Of a DNA stretch of 50,446 bases, positions 16,351-26,283 are shown in pieces; position 1 is the first letter of the stretch; each line of letters begins with the position of its first letter. Under the pieces are notes generated by a model. The model was given only the letters and a program-made list of their open reading frames with translations, searched no databases and was not told the DNA's origin. A program made the position numbers and the translations under genes. The DNA comes from Bacillota bacterium (GTDB lineage Bacteria; Bacillota; Clostridia; DSM-8532): NCBI GenBank assembly GCA_023415205.1, contig JAEZLR010000043.1, forward strand, positions 1 to 50,446, read 5' to 3'.

Positions 16351-17385
16351 ATGAAAAGAGCACTTATTACAGGTATAACCGGTCAGGATGGTTCATATCT
16401 CACAGAGCTGCTGCTTGATAAGGGCTATGAGGTTCATGGCATTATCAGACGGGCCAGCAGCTTTAATACTGATAGAATCGATCATTTGTTTGAAGACCCC
16501 CATATAGGAAATAAATCTTTATTTTTACATCATGGGGATATGACCGATTCAAGTAATCTGAATCGTTTAATTGAAAAAACTCAACCTGATGAAATATATA
16601 ATCTGGCCGCTCAAAGCCATGTACAGGTATCCTTTGAGGTTCCTGAATATACGGCAGAAGTTGACGGAATAGGGACACTGCGCCTCTTAGATGCTATAAA
16701 GGAAAGTGGAATTAAGACGCGTTTTTATCAGGCTTCGACCAGTGAACTCTACGGGGGGCTACCGGGAACGGAGCCCCAGAATGAAGAGACCCCCTTCTAT
16801 CCTCGAAGCCCCTATTCAGCAGCCAAGCTATACGCCTATTGGGTAACGGTTAATTATAGGGAAGCCTACGGATTATTTACCTGCAACGGTATTCTATTTA
16901 ACCATGAATCTCCGAGAAGAGGAGAAACCTTTGTTACCAGGAAAATTACACGGGCTGCAGCGGCCATTTCCGTGGGAAAGCAAGAGAAGCTCTACTTGGG
17001 GAATTTAGATGCCAAAAGAGATTGGGGCTATGCTGGTGACTATGTTGAGGGCATGTGGCTTATGCTTCAACAGGAGAAGCCCGGAGACTATGTACTTGCT
17101 ACAGGAGAAACCCATACAGTAAGAGAATTTGCAGAATTAGCCTTTAAAGAAGTAGGAATAGAGATTGGATGGGAAGGGCAGGGCATCAGCGAAAAAGGAT
17201 ACAGTAAAAAAGATGGAAAAGTGTTAATTGAGATAAATCCTCGCTATTTTAGGCCTACAGAGGTGGAGGTTCTTCTGGGAGATCCCAAGAAAGCTGAAGT
17301 GCAATTAGGGTGGAAAAGAAAAGTCAGCTTTAATGAATTAGTATCAATGATGGTTAAAGCTGATAGGGAAGTATACTTGAAATAA
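16351..17385 (+). CDS. gmd: GDP-mannose 4,6-dehydratase
   Basis: This 344-residue extended short-chain dehydrogenase converts GDP-mannose to GDP-4-keto-6-deoxymannose. It shows the NADP motif ITGITGQDGSYLTELL, the RRASSFNTDRIDHL region, YNLAAQSHVQVSFE, the catalytic triad segment ASTSELYGG with YSAAKLYAYW (Tyr-x3-Lys), and NHESPRRGETFVTRKIT for the nucleotide sugar. All parts are intact and the length is usual. It is 12 bases after manC. Confidence 0.96.
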   Translation: MKRALITGITGQDGSYLTELLLDKGYEVHGIIRRASSFNTDRIDHLFEDPHIGNKSLFLHHGDMTDSSNLNRLIEKTQPDEIYNLAAQSHVQVSFEVPEYTAEVDGIGTLRLLDAIKESGIKTRFYQASTSELYGGLPGTEPQNEETPFYPRSPYSAAKLYAYWVTVNYREAYGLFTCNGILFNHESPRRGETFVTRKITRAAAAISVGKQEKLYLGNLDAKRDWGYAGDYVEGMWLMLQQEKPGDYVLATGETHTVREFAELAFKEVGIEIGWEGQGISEKGYSKKDGKVLIEINPRYFRPTEVEVLLGDPKKAEVQLGWKRKVSFNELVSMMVKADREVYLK

Positions 17386-17415
17386 TACAACCAACATACA
17401 ACGTTAAAGGCAGAA

Positions 17416-18366
17416 ATGGTAGAAAAGATGGAAAAAAAGAGTAGAATTTATGTTGCTGGTCACAAAGGTATGGTTGGTTCAGCAATCGTGAGGAAGCTAA
17501 AGGCCAAGGGTTATGAGAACATAATAGAAAGAACACGACAAGAGCTGGATTTAACAAATCAGCAACAAGTGGAGGTCTTTTTTGACGAAAATAAGCCTGA
17601 GTATGTCTTTCTAGCTGCTGCTAAGGTGGGTGGGATAAGTGCTAACAGTACCTATCCGGCGGATTTTATCCTTGAAAATCTACTTATTGAATGTAATATT
17701 ATTAAAAGTGCTTATAGGCATAACGTAAAGAAGCTCATGTTCCTTGGGAGCTCCTGCATCTATCCTAAAATGTGTCCCCAGCCCATTAAGGAAGAGTATT
17801 TACTTACCGGGCCCTTGGAGCCAACGAATGAGGCCTATGCTCTGGCAAAAATATCAGGTCTGAAAATGTGCCAGTATTTTAATCAGCAATACGGAACTAA
17901 TTTTATCAGTGTTATGCCGACAAATCTCTACGGACCTAATGATAATTTTGATTTAGAAACCTCTCATGTTTTACCTGCTCTTATGAGAAAGATTTATGAT
18001 GGAAAAATCAACGGTAAAAAGAGTGTGGAATTGTGGGGAACGGGTAAGCCCTTGAGAGAGTTCCTGCATGTAGATGACATGGCAGATGCCTGTGTTTTTC
18101 TCATGGAGAGCTATAATGGAAATGAGTTTTTTAATGTGGGCACCGGGAAAGACTTGAGTATTAAGGAATTAAGTGAAATGCTCAGGGATGTTATTGGGTA
18201 TAAGGGAGAACTTGTTTTTAACCCAGAAAAACCGGACGGCACGCCTAAAAAACTACTAGATGTTTCAAAGCTGGAGCAGCTTGGCTGGAAAGCTAAAATT
18301 GATTTACGCGATGGCATTAAGCAAACCTATGAATGGTTTTTGGATAATCAAGTGAAAGGTTTATGA
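17416..18366 (+). CDS. fcl: GDP-L-fucose synthase
   Basis: This 316-residue epimerase/reductase turns the gmd product into GDP-L-fucose. Visible parts are VAGHKGMVGSAIVRKL (NADP binding), AAAKVGGISANSTYPADFI, the FLGSSCIYPK segment with catalytic Ser and Cys, NEAYALAKISGLKMCQ (Tyr-x3-Lys), and WGTGKPLREFLHVDDMADA. The ATG at 17416 is used; an ATG at 17428 is also possible. The gene lies between gmd and the ABC exporter in one operon. Confidence 0.95.
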   Translation: MVEKMEKKSRIYVAGHKGMVGSAIVRKLKAKGYENIIERTRQELDLTNQQQVEVFFDENKPEYVFLAAAKVGGISANSTYPADFILENLLIECNIIKSAYRHNVKKLMFLGSSCIYPKMCPQPIKEEYLLTGPLEPTNEAYALAKISGLKMCQYFNQQYGTNFISVMPTNLYGPNDNFDLETSHVLPALMRKIYDGKINGKKSVELWGTGKPLREFLHVDDMADACVFLMESYNGNEFFNVGTGKDLSIKELSEMLRDVIGYKGELVFNPEKPDGTPKKLLDVSKLEQLGWKAKIDLRDGIKQTYEWFLDNQVKGL

Positions 18367-18370
18367 ACTG

Positions 18371-19204
18371 ATGAACAAGGCAAGTGAATTTACATTACAC
18401 ATAGAAGCCGGAAAGACAGACCGCCAGTATTTTAAGGATCTTTGGAGGTATAGAGAGCTATTCTATTTTCTATCCTGGAGAGATATCCTGGTACGTTATA
18501 AGCAAACGGTCATAGGAGTTTTGTGGGCTATTTTGCGGCCATTTATCACAATGGTAGTTTTTACTGTGGTCTTTAGCAATATTGCAAAGCTACCCTCTGA
18601 TGGAAATGCACCCTATCCTATATTGGTCTATGCCGCCATGCTCCCCTGGCAATTTTTTTCCAGTGCTTTATCTGAAAGCAGTAATAGCTTAATTGCCAAC
18701 TCCAATATGATATCCAAAATCTATTTTCCTCGGCTGATTATTCCTACAAGTGCCGTAATAGTCAGTTTTATTGACTTTCTGATATCCTTTGCAATTCTTG
18801 TTATACTGATGGTGTTTTATGGATTTGCACCCTCGGCCAATATTCTTCTGCTTCCGCTATTTACTCTTATAGCCTTTTTAGCGGCTATGGGTTGCGGGTT
18901 GTGGCTATCCGCTTTAAATGTAAAGTATAGAGATTTCAGATACATTGTGCCCTTTATTGTACAGTTTGGACTTTATATTTCACCCGTGGGGTTTTCCAGT
19001 AACATTATTCCTGATCAATGGAGGCTTCTTTTTTCTCTTAATCCAATGGTCGGTGTTATTGAAGGTTTTAGGTGGTGTATTATTGGTAATACCCAGCTCT
19101 ATTTACCCAGCATTATATTATCTATAATAGTATCAGTTATCTTTTTTACCATTGGTCTTTTATATTTTAGGCAAATGGAAAAGTCATTTGCAGATATTAT
19201 TTAG
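18371..19204 (+). CDS. wzm: Polysaccharide ABC exporter permease (Wzm/TagG type)
   Basis: This 277-residue ABC-2 membrane protein has six predicted helices. Family landmarks are the amphipathic YRELFYFLSWRDILVRYKQT before helix 1, GVLWAILRPFITMVVFTVVF, and NVKYRDFRYIVPFIVQFGLYISPVGF with the final SLNPMVGVIEGFRW. With the ATPase 12 bases downstream it would move a finished, lipid-linked glycan across the membrane. The equivalents export O antigen in Gram-negatives, and teichoic acid or S-layer glycans in Gram-positives. Confidence 0.92.
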   Translation: MNKASEFTLHIEAGKTDRQYFKDLWRYRELFYFLSWRDILVRYKQTVIGVLWAILRPFITMVVFTVVFSNIAKLPSDGNAPYPILVYAAMLPWQFFSSALSESSNSLIANSNMISKIYFPRLIIPTSAVIVSFIDFLISFAILVILMVFYGFAPSANILLLPLFTLIAFLAAMGCGLWLSALNVKYRDFRYIVPFIVQFGLYISPVGFSSNIIPDQWRLLFSLNPMVGVIEGFRWCIIGNTQLYLPSIILSIIVSVIFFTIGLLYFRQMEKSFADII

Positions 19205-19215
19205 GGAGCATAGAC

Positions 19216-20490
19216 ATGTCAAATATTATTATTAAGGCAGAAAACCTTGGGAAAAAATATACAATCAGACATCAGCAAGAGCGTTATTCAACATTTAGAG
19301 ATGTTATCACCCAAAGAATAAAATCTTTTGGCAAGAAGAGCATCACGATGGGGAGTAAGGAGGAGTTCTGGGCTCTTAAGAATGTCTCTTTTGATATCAA
19401 GCATGGTGATCGAATCGGCATTATCGGGAAGAATGGCGCTGGAAAATCGACTTTATTAAAGGTTCTAAGCCGTGTGACAGTACCCACAACTGGGAATGTG
19501 ATACTGAAAGGACGAGTAGCAAGCCTCTTAGAGGTTGGTACAGGCTTCCATCCTGAGCTGACCGGACGAGAAAATATCTACCTAAACGGTGCGATCCTTG
19601 GCATGAGTAAAACAGAAATAAGGAAAAAGTTTGATGATATTGTTGAATTTGCAGAAATAGAAAAATTTTTAGATACCCCTGTTAAAAGGTATTCTAGCGG
19701 AATGTATGTACGGCTGGCATTCTCGGTAGCCGCTCACTTGGACCCGGAAGTTTTAATTATTGATGAGGTCCTAGCTGTAGGTGATGCACAGTTCCAAAAA
19801 AAGTGCTTAGAAAAAATGCAAATGGTGGGTCAAAGGGGTGGCACCCTGCTTGTAGTATCCCATCAGATGTCACTTATTCAGCAGTTATGCGATAAGAGTA
19901 TCTTGCTTGAAAAGGGAGAACTCAAATTATTTGATCATACGCAGAATGTACTAGGTAAATATATCAGTCAAGGTGCAGAGGGTGTAGCTAAGATAATCTC
20001 TGAGAGTGATCCTGCTTATAACGCCGGAAGCCCTTACTTCAGATTAACATCGGTCAGGCTAGCCGATAAAGAGGGTAATAATATTCAGGAAGTCATGGAT
20101 AGTTCGGTAGATAATATCCTTTTTGTTGTTGAGGGAACCATTGATAAAGCAAGTAATCTACTTAATATTGGATTTATCTTATATGATGTTATGAATACCC
20201 CATTAATGTTTTCCTATCACACCGATCAGCCACCAGAGAGGTGGCCTCACTTAGAGCCTGGCCCATTCTGCCTAAAGGCTGACATAGACATTAGCATGTT
20301 AAGTGAGGGTAGGTACAGGATTGAGCTGATATCTACGATTCATTGTGAAAAAATGCTTCATGATATGCATAATAGTGTGTCCTTGGAATTTGAGATAGTT
20401 GGGAACAGAGGAAATTCTCCTTACTGGATTAGTAAAAGAAATGCGCTTCTGGCTCCCTTTATTCCATGGTCTCTGAAGGGGGAGAAGTAG
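19216..20490 (+). CDS. wzt: Polysaccharide ABC exporter ATPase with C-terminal glycan-binding domain (Wzt type)
   Basis: This is a 424-residue protein. The N-terminal ATPase (residues 1-240) has the Walker A motif GKNGAGKST, the signature YSSGMYVRLAFS, Walker B VLIIDEVLAVGD and the switch SHQMS. The remaining roughly 170 residues form a beta-sandwich like the Wzt carbohydrate-binding domain (FRLTSVRLADKEG, LNIGFILYDVMNTPLMFSYHTDQ, GRYRIELIS). In known systems this domain recognises the capped end of the glycan, so it sets export specificity. No obvious capping kinase or methyltransferase is in the operon. Confidence 0.92.
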   Translation: MSNIIIKAENLGKKYTIRHQQERYSTFRDVITQRIKSFGKKSITMGSKEEFWALKNVSFDIKHGDRIGIIGKNGAGKSTLLKVLSRVTVPTTGNVILKGRVASLLEVGTGFHPELTGRENIYLNGAILGMSKTEIRKKFDDIVEFAEIEKFLDTPVKRYSSGMYVRLAFSVAAHLDPEVLIIDEVLAVGDAQFQKKCLEKMQMVGQRGGTLLVVSHQMSLIQQLCDKSILLEKGELKLFDHTQNVLGKYISQGAEGVAKIISESDPAYNAGSPYFRLTSVRLADKEGNNIQEVMDSSVDNILFVVEGTIDKASNLLNIGFILYDVMNTPLMFSYHTDQPPERWPHLEPGPFCLKADIDISMLSEGRYRIELISTIHCEKMLHDMHNSVSLEFEIVGNRGNSPYWISKRNALLAPFIPWSLKGEK

Positions 20491-20492
20491 CG

Positions 20493-21314
20493 GTGATATA
20501 CGTAGTGAGCTATGCGACCTCTGAATTCAAAAAAAGCCAAAAGGAATTAGCAGCTTCAGCGTTGAAACATGGCGCTGATAGAGTGGTCTCTTTTAATGAC
20601 ACCCAGCTTAAGAAGACAAAATTCTATCGCGAGAATAAAAAAATCCTTACCTTACCTAGGGGCGCAGGCTATTGGCTATGGAAACCGTACTATATTCTCG
20701 AAACCTTAAAGATGCTTAATGATGAAGATTACCTTATTTACTTAGATTCGGGTATAAGGGTTATTGATAATTTTCAGAAATTAACGCATATCTGTAAACA
20801 GAACCATCACGGCCTGATGTTGTTTACTGACTTCAGACACAAAATTAAGAAATATACCAAAATGGATTGCTTTTATTTGATGGACTGCCTTGATGATAAG
20901 TATAAGGAAAACTATTGCCTAAATGCTGGTGTTCAAGTCTATATGAAAAATACTTTTACTATCAATTTCATTGAGGAATGGCTAAATTATTGCAAGAATG
21001 AGTTTGTGCTCACAGATATTCCCAATAGATATACCACTTCAAATGACGTAGATTTTGTTGATCATCGTCATGATCAGTCCATTCTATCCATTATGGCTAT
21101 TAAGTATGGGCTCGAAATATATAGGGATCCGTCACAATGGGGAGATTACCTTAAGCTTCCGGAGTATAGAACAAAAAGGGATCATATAGAAGAAGGTGGA
21201 TATTCCCAGATTCCTTGCGAAAATTCTAGGTACCCGACCCTTCTGGACCACCATAGGAAGAGAAATAGGACATTAGGGAGATACTTAAGAAGATTTAAGA
21301 GCTTATTTAGTTGA
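20493..21314 (+). CDS. Putative glycosyltransferase, capsular-synthesis type
   Basis: The start is set at GTG 20493 (MIYVVSYATSEF), two bases after the wzt stop, with GGGGGAG eight bases upstream; the longer ATG reading at 20466 overlaps wzt and lacks a ribosome site. The 273-residue product has GYWLWKPYYI, an acidic YLDSGIRVID strand end in the position of a DxD motif, CLNAGVQVY, and HDQSILSIMAIKYGL. These features fit a GT-A enzyme that transfers a sugar from a nucleotide donor. The exact family and sugar are not recognised. The tail is strongly basic and may touch the membrane. Confidence 0.65.
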   Translation: MIYVVSYATSEFKKSQKELAASALKHGADRVVSFNDTQLKKTKFYRENKKILTLPRGAGYWLWKPYYILETLKMLNDEDYLIYLDSGIRVIDNFQKLTHICKQNHHGLMLFTDFRHKIKKYTKMDCFYLMDCLDDKYKENYCLNAGVQVYMKNTFTINFIEEWLNYCKNEFVLTDIPNRYTTSNDVDFVDHRHDQSILSIMAIKYGLEIYRDPSQWGDYLKLPEYRTKRDHIEEGGYSQIPCENSRYPTLLDHHRKRNRTLGRYLRRFKSLFS

Positions 21315-21327
21315 AAGGGGCCTTTGT

Positions 21328-22329
21328 ATGGAGGAAAATTTGAAGATCATATGCCTTACACCTGTGAAAAATGAGGCCTGGATTCTGCGCAGATTTCTGG
21401 AGTGTGCAAGTCTATGGGCTGATTATATTATAGTTGCGGATCAAGGCTCGACAGACGGTTCAGTCGAAATTGCGAAATCTTACGAAAAGGTAATTTTAGT
21501 TAAAAATAACAACCCGGAATTTAATGAGGAAGAAAGGCAGAAACTTCTCATTGATGAATCTAGAAAAATTGATGGTAAAAAACTCCTCATAAGTCTTGAT
21601 GCAGACGAATTCTTAACTGCTAATTTTACCTGCAGTGTTGAATGGGAAACACTCAAAGCAGCTAAACCTGGTACAGTTATAAAATTCAAGTTAATTAATC
21701 TCTTGCCTAATATGGAAAAGGCTTGGATTCCCGATGTTTATTTTCCTTGGGGTATTATAGATGACGGGGTGGCGGAGCATAGGGGAACATATATACATAG
21801 CACAAGAATTCCGTTGCCAAAGGCTTATCCGACGATATTATTAAATGAGATTAAGGTTTTGCATTACCAGTATACTGATTGGCAGAGGATGGAAAGTAAG
21901 CATAGATGGTATGAGTGCTTGGAAGTTTTGAAAAATAACAAAAAGCACTATATAGATATCTACCGTCAATACCATCATATGTATAAAGCAAAATATAGGG
22001 ATACGGTTGATGTTAACGTGAATTGGTTTTCCTATTATCAAAGCAGGGGCATTGATATGACCAGCGTAAGTGTAGATGCCTTTTATTACTGGGATAAAAC
22101 GGTCATAGGGTTTCTTTATCAACATTCCCCAAAAGTATTTAGAAAGATTGATATATGGCGGGTTGACTGGAACCAGAAGGCAAAGCAGCTTGGACTTGAC
22201 TTCTCCCTTGAGAAGGATCCAAGAACCTTTAAGGACAAGGTTATGTATCAATATCTCAGGGTTACAATGCCTTATTATAATAAATTTATTAAGCTAGTTG
22301 ACCTTATTCTAAAGGCTTTAAGACTATGA
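21328..22329 (+). CDS. Glycosyltransferase family 2
   Basis: This is a 333-residue enzyme with an N-terminal GT-A domain: LTPVKNEAWILRRFLECAS, then ADQGSTDGS for nucleotide binding and LISLDADEF as the DxD metal site. The C-terminal half is rich in aromatic residues (HYQYTDWQRMESKHRWYECL) and resembles WaaE/KdtX-like family 2 members. It probably adds one residue to the lipid-linked glycan at the cytoplasmic face. It sits in tight tandem (13-19 base gaps) with other transferases. Confidence 0.8.
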   Translation: MEENLKIICLTPVKNEAWILRRFLECASLWADYIIVADQGSTDGSVEIAKSYEKVILVKNNNPEFNEEERQKLLIDESRKIDGKKLLISLDADEFLTANFTCSVEWETLKAAKPGTVIKFKLINLLPNMEKAWIPDVYFPWGIIDDGVAEHRGTYIHSTRIPLPKAYPTILLNEIKVLHYQYTDWQRMESKHRWYECLEVLKNNKKHYIDIYRQYHHMYKAKYRDTVDVNVNWFSYYQSRGIDMTSVSVDAFYYWDKTVIGFLYQHSPKVFRKIDIWRVDWNQKAKQLGLDFSLEKDPRTFKDKVMYQYLRVTMPYYNKFIKLVDLILKALRL

Positions 22330-22348
22330 GTAAAAGGAGTTTTGAGCC

Positions 22349-23113
22349 ATGAATAATTCAGGGCCTTTGGTCAGTATTATTACTGTGTGTTTAAACAGCG
22401 AAAGGCATATTGCTCAGGCCATTGAGTCCGTATTGAACCAAACATATCATAATATTGAGTACATTATTATAGATGGGGGTTCTACGGATAGAACGATAGA
22501 GATTGTTAAAAACTATCAGCATAGGTTTAAAGGAAGAATGAAGTGGCTCTCTGAAAAAGACAAGGGTCTGTATGATGCCATGAACAAAGGTATAGGCAGG
22601 GCACAAGGTGAAATTGTTGGCATGATAAACAGCGATGATTGGTATGAGGAGGATGCCGTAGAGCAGATTGTCAGACAATACCAAAATGACTCCGGTATTG
22701 ATGTCTTTTATGGGGATTTGTATTGGGTTGATGGCGAGGGAAAGCGAACACTATCGAAGCCCTTTAAACATATTGAACAATACACTTTCTATTATTGGAT
22801 GCCGTTTACCCACCCGACCATGTTTGTAAAAAAGTCAACCTATGAACGAATGGGTTTATATGACTTAAATTATAGCATAGCCTCCGACTATGAATTTATC
22901 ATGAGATGCTTACACCAACATTGTATATTTCATTATATTGATGCTCCTATCGCAAATTTTCGAGACGGAGGAATCAGCTCAAATCCCCTCAAAGGATTTA
23001 AACAAAGTACAAAGATTAAAGTGAAATACGGCTGTAATTTTCTTTATGCCTGGTGGCGATATTTCGAAGTTTCACTAAAAGTAAGGATTAAAGCTTTGGT
23101 AACAAAGAGGTAA
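22349..23113 (+). CDS. Glycosyltransferase family 2 (WcaA-like)
   Basis: This is a compact 254-residue GT-A enzyme. SIITVCLNSERHIAQAIESVLNQTY opens it, IDGGSTDRT binds the nucleotide, SEKDKGLYDAMNKGI is the conserved middle motif and INSDDWY the metal-binding Asp pair. HPTMFVKKSTYERMG and SDYEFIMRC form the acceptor side. The same arrangement is seen in colanic-acid-type transferases. No membrane segment is present. The sugar is not predictable. Confidence 0.85.
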   Translation: MNNSGPLVSIITVCLNSERHIAQAIESVLNQTYHNIEYIIIDGGSTDRTIEIVKNYQHRFKGRMKWLSEKDKGLYDAMNKGIGRAQGEIVGMINSDDWYEEDAVEQIVRQYQNDSGIDVFYGDLYWVDGEGKRTLSKPFKHIEQYTFYYWMPFTHPTMFVKKSTYERMGLYDLNYSIASDYEFIMRCLHQHCIFHYIDAPIANFRDGGISSNPLKGFKQSTKIKVKYGCNFLYAWWRYFEVSLKVRIKALVTKR

Positions 23114-23115
23114 TT

Positions 23116-24066
23116 ATGAATTCTTCTGACATATTTTTTTCTGTTATTATACCCTTATTCAATAAAGAGAAATATATTGCAAGGGCGGTTGAATCAGTTC
23201 TAAATCAAAGTATAAGTAACTTTGAGGTGATTATTGTCGATGATGGATCTTCTGATAATAGTGTCTCAGAAATCCAAAAATTTCTCCCACACATAAAAAT
23301 AATACAGCAGGGGAATAAGGGGGTTTCAGCAGCACGCAATGCAGGCATCAAAGCGGCAAGTTATGACTATCTTGCCTTCTTGGATGCAGATGATGAATGG
23401 AAGCCTAATTTTTTGATAGAGATGAAAAGGTTGATACTTAAGTATCCATCGGCAGGGGCTTATTGCTGTAGGAGAGAGCATATTGATACTGTTTTAGGCA
23501 ATAGAGGAGTTTTTCCGGATGTTGCAATCCCTGGAGATGAGCTTGTTGTGGATAGATTTTTTAAATTTACTATTGAAAATAATGACTATCCAGAAAGCTC
23601 CTCTTCAACGGTGGTCCCAAGATCTACCCTAGACAAGGTTGGTCAGTTTCCCCTTAATGAGCCTATTAGAGAGGATGTCGACTTATGGACGAGGATTTCC
23701 CTAGCCTATGATGTGATTTTATCACCCCAAGTCTGTAGTATAATACATACACATACAGATAATAATTCAAGGAAATGCTCAAGGGAAAGAGAATATAAGG
23801 GTGGTCTTCAGGTAGTGAATACTATGAAGAATGCACTTCAAACAGGTAAAGTAAGAGAAATAGACGTAAGCTATGCCGAGAGGTTTTTCGAGCTTTGTCA
23901 AATAGGGTGTGCTGTCATTAATATTCTAGGGGGTAATCCTTCTCAGGGAAGAAAATACTTAAGAAGCATCAAAAGTCAGTACTATCTTCAAAAAAAGCTG
24001 CTTTGGTATATGATATCCTTTCTTCCTCTTTGGTTGATTGAAAAAATGATTAGGATGAGCCACTAG
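23116..24066 (+). CDS. Glycosyltransferase family 2
   Basis: This 316-residue enzyme has a textbook GT-A start (FSVIIPLFNKEKYIARAVESVLNQ), VDDGSSDNS, the NKGVSAARNAGIKAA helix and FLDADDEW as the metal site. The motif PIREDVDLWTRIS supplies the later catalytic acid. A hydrophobic, basic C-terminus may bind the membrane. It starts two bases after the preceding transferase, so the two are probably co-translated. Confidence 0.85.
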   Translation: MNSSDIFFSVIIPLFNKEKYIARAVESVLNQSISNFEVIIVDDGSSDNSVSEIQKFLPHIKIIQQGNKGVSAARNAGIKAASYDYLAFLDADDEWKPNFLIEMKRLILKYPSAGAYCCRREHIDTVLGNRGVFPDVAIPGDELVVDRFFKFTIENNDYPESSSSTVVPRSTLDKVGQFPLNEPIREDVDLWTRISLAYDVILSPQVCSIIHTHTDNNSRKCSREREYKGGLQVVNTMKNALQTGKVREIDVSYAERFFELCQIGCAVINILGGNPSQGRKYLRSIKSQYYLQKKLLWYMISFLPLWLIEKMIRMSH

Positions 24067-24103
24067 CATATACGGGTATTTACTAATATTAGAGGGATGA
24101 TAT

Positions 24104-25183
24104 ATGAAAGTTCTACATATCATAGACAGTCTATTGCTCGGGGGAGCTGAGGTTCTTCTGGCCTCCTTTGTCGTTGCGACCCAAAATGATGTGGACAATG
24201 AAGTATGTACCTTATACCCTTCGGATACTGTGTTGAATGAACGGATCAAGAGTGCGGGGATTCCCTTAATTGAACTAAACTCAAAAAGAAAGTACAGCAT
24301 AAAGACCCTTTTTAGGCTTATCAGGCTCATTCGTGATAACCATTACGACCTCATCCATGTCCATCTCTTTCCGGCCCAGTACTATGGGGCCATAGCCGCT
24401 CTATTTGCCACTCATAGTCATTTCATCTTTACTGAGCATAATGTGCATAACCGAAGACGTGAATCAAAGATCTTCCGGGTTTTTGATAAAGTAACCTACA
24501 AAGCATATAGTAAGATAATCTGTGTGGGCCAATTGGTAGAAGACCAATTGCTTCAATACTTGCCACACCTAAAGAGAAAAGCCACCGTAATCTATAACGG
24601 GATAAATGTTATACCTCCAACAGAGAAAAACCCGACGTATGACTATGACACCCTATTAGTAGGTTCACTTAGAAGTAATGTCAAGGGTGTGGATATTCTG
24701 CTCAAAGCCATTTCCATCTTAGGGGAAAAGATCTCCCGGGTAGCTATTGCAGGGGAGGGTATCCTCAAAAATGAGCTTATTTTATTGAGGGACCGCCTAG
24801 GACTCCAAGGAAAGGTTGAATTCCTCGGAAATGTAAATCAGGTGGGAGAGCTTCTGGAAAGGTCAAGAATATTCGTTATGCCATCCCGATTTGAAGGCTT
24901 ACCCATTGCCCTTCTGGAGGCTATGTCCAAGAAAAAGCCCATTATTGCTTCCAAGGTGGGAGGCATTCCTGAAGTGGTCAGAGATATGGAAAACGGCCTT
25001 TTAATTTGCCCCGAAAGCCCTGAAGAGCTGGCTGAAAAGCTAGGATTGCTGCTAGATTCTCCGGAACTGTGTGAGAAACTGGGTCATCAAGCTTTTGAAA
25101 CGATACAAGAGCGTTATTCCATTGAGAAATATGCGCAAAAGGTGTTAAATGAATATAAGCAATTAACGAAGAGGGTGCCATGA
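24104..25183 (+). CDS. Glycosyltransferase family 4
   Basis: This is a 359-residue GT-B enzyme. The N-terminal Rossmann half (VLHIIDSLLLGGAEVLL, HVHLFPAQYYG, FTEHNVHNRRR) binds the acceptor. The C-terminal half (VGSLRSNVKGVDILLKAI, VEFLGNV, MPSRFEGLPIALLEAMSKKKPIIASKVGGIPEVV) holds the E-x7-E nucleotide-sugar motif, and is a retaining transferase. Its stop overlaps the next start by four bases. Confidence 0.87.
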   Translation: MKVLHIIDSLLLGGAEVLLASFVVATQNDVDNEVCTLYPSDTVLNERIKSAGIPLIELNSKRKYSIKTLFRLIRLIRDNHYDLIHVHLFPAQYYGAIAALFATHSHFIFTEHNVHNRRRESKIFRVFDKVTYKAYSKIICVGQLVEDQLLQYLPHLKRKATVIYNGINVIPPTEKNPTYDYDTLLVGSLRSNVKGVDILLKAISILGEKISRVAIAGEGILKNELILLRDRLGLQGKVEFLGNVNQVGELLERSRIFVMPSRFEGLPIALLEAMSKKKPIIASKVGGIPEVVRDMENGLLICPESPEELAEKLGLLLDSPELCEKLGHQAFETIQERYSIEKYAQKVLNEYKQLTKRVP

Positions 25184-26283
25184 GAATTCTCATTTTAGCC
25201 AATAATGATGTGGGCTTATATAATTTCCGCAAGGAGCTCATTCAGGAGTTTTTAAAACAGGGGAATGATGTTATTCTCTCACTTCCTTATGGCTCTCGTG
25301 TAGAAGAACTCGAAAAAATGGGCTGTCGTTATATCAGAACTGAGTTTGAGAGGCGTTCTATGAATATTTTCAGGGATCTTAAACTCATCAAGTATTATAT
25401 TTCAATGGTCAGAAAAGAGAAACCGGACTTCATTTTGACCTATACCATTAAGCCTAACATCTATGGGGGAATAGCGGCAAGAGTATTCGGTGTTAGATAT
25501 ATCACAACCATTACAGGTTTGGGAACCACCTTTCAGAATAGCGGTTTGCTTCGCTTACTGATAACGAAAATGTATCGTGTAGGACTGAAAAAAGCCCAAC
25601 ACGTTATTTTTGAAAATGATGAGAATAAGAATATCTTTATTAAGCATAGGATTATTTCTGAAAATAAGGCCGTCCCGGTAAAAGGCGCAGGAGTGAATCT
25701 GGATGAGTATAGGTACGTTCCTATGGACTTTTCAGGACCCACAAGGTTTTTGTTTATTGGCAGGATCATGGAGGAGAAGGGTGTTAACGAATTATTCGAA
25801 GTGGCCCGCTTGATAAAGGAAAGTCAACAATACAATGTGGAATTTGATGTTTTGGGATTTTTCGAGGATAATTATGAAAAGAGGGTTAAAGATCTGGAAG
25901 GTTCGGGGATTATCCGTTACCATGGCTTTCAGAATGAGGTCAGAAGCTATATACAGAAGGCCCATTGTGTGATTCTTCCATCCTACCACGAAGGAATGTC
26001 TAACACCCTCCTTGAGTCGGCAGCCATGGGAAGGCCTCTCATTACATCGAATATTCCGGGCTGCAGGGAAGCCGTCATCGATGGGAAAACAGGTTATTTA
26101 TGTAAAGTCAGGGATGCCGAGGATCTCTACCAGAAAGTTCTTAAATACTTGGAGCTATCCCAGGAGGAACGTGCTATGATGGGAAAGGAATCGCGTATTC
26201 ATATTGAAGGCCAATTCAATCGCAGGGATGTTGTGAATACCCTTATTAACCTGATGCGGAAGGATTTTTATGCTGGCAATTAA
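25180..26283 (+). CDS. Glycosyltransferase family 4, PglA/CapM-like
   Basis: This 367-residue GT-B enzyme has ILILANNDVGLYNFRKELIQ at the start, ILTYTIKPNIYGGIAA, TTITGLGTTFQ and the C-terminal LPSYHEGMSNTLLESAAMGRPLITSNIPGCREAV. The N-terminal motifs are those of PglA and similar enzymes that add GalNAc or another HexNAc as the second sugar, onto undecaprenyl-PP-diacetylbacillosamine. The genes for making and loading diacetylbacillosamine follow directly, which supports that role. The donor sugar is inferred, not seen. Confidence 0.75.
   Translation: MRILILANNDVGLYNFRKELIQEFLKQGNDVILSLPYGSRVEELEKMGCRYIRTEFERRSMNIFRDLKLIKYYISMVRKEKPDFILTYTIKPNIYGGIAARVFGVRYITTITGLGTTFQNSGLLRLLITKMYRVGLKKAQHVIFENDENKNIFIKHRIISENKAVPVKGAGVNLDEYRYVPMDFSGPTRFLFIGRIMEEKGVNELFEVARLIKESQQYNVEFDVLGFFEDNYEKRVKDLEGSGIIRYHGFQNEVRSYIQKAHCVILPSYHEGMSNTLLESAAMGRPLITSNIPGCREAVIDGKTGYLCKVRDAEDLYQKVLKYLELSQEERAMMGKESRIHIEGQFNRRDVVNTLINLMRKDFYAGN

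Noticed and set aside
20466..20492. ATG start overlapping wzt for the next transferase
   Set aside because: No ribosome site precedes it, and it adds an unlikely peptide before the first beta strand. The GTG at 20493 has GGGGGAG upstream.
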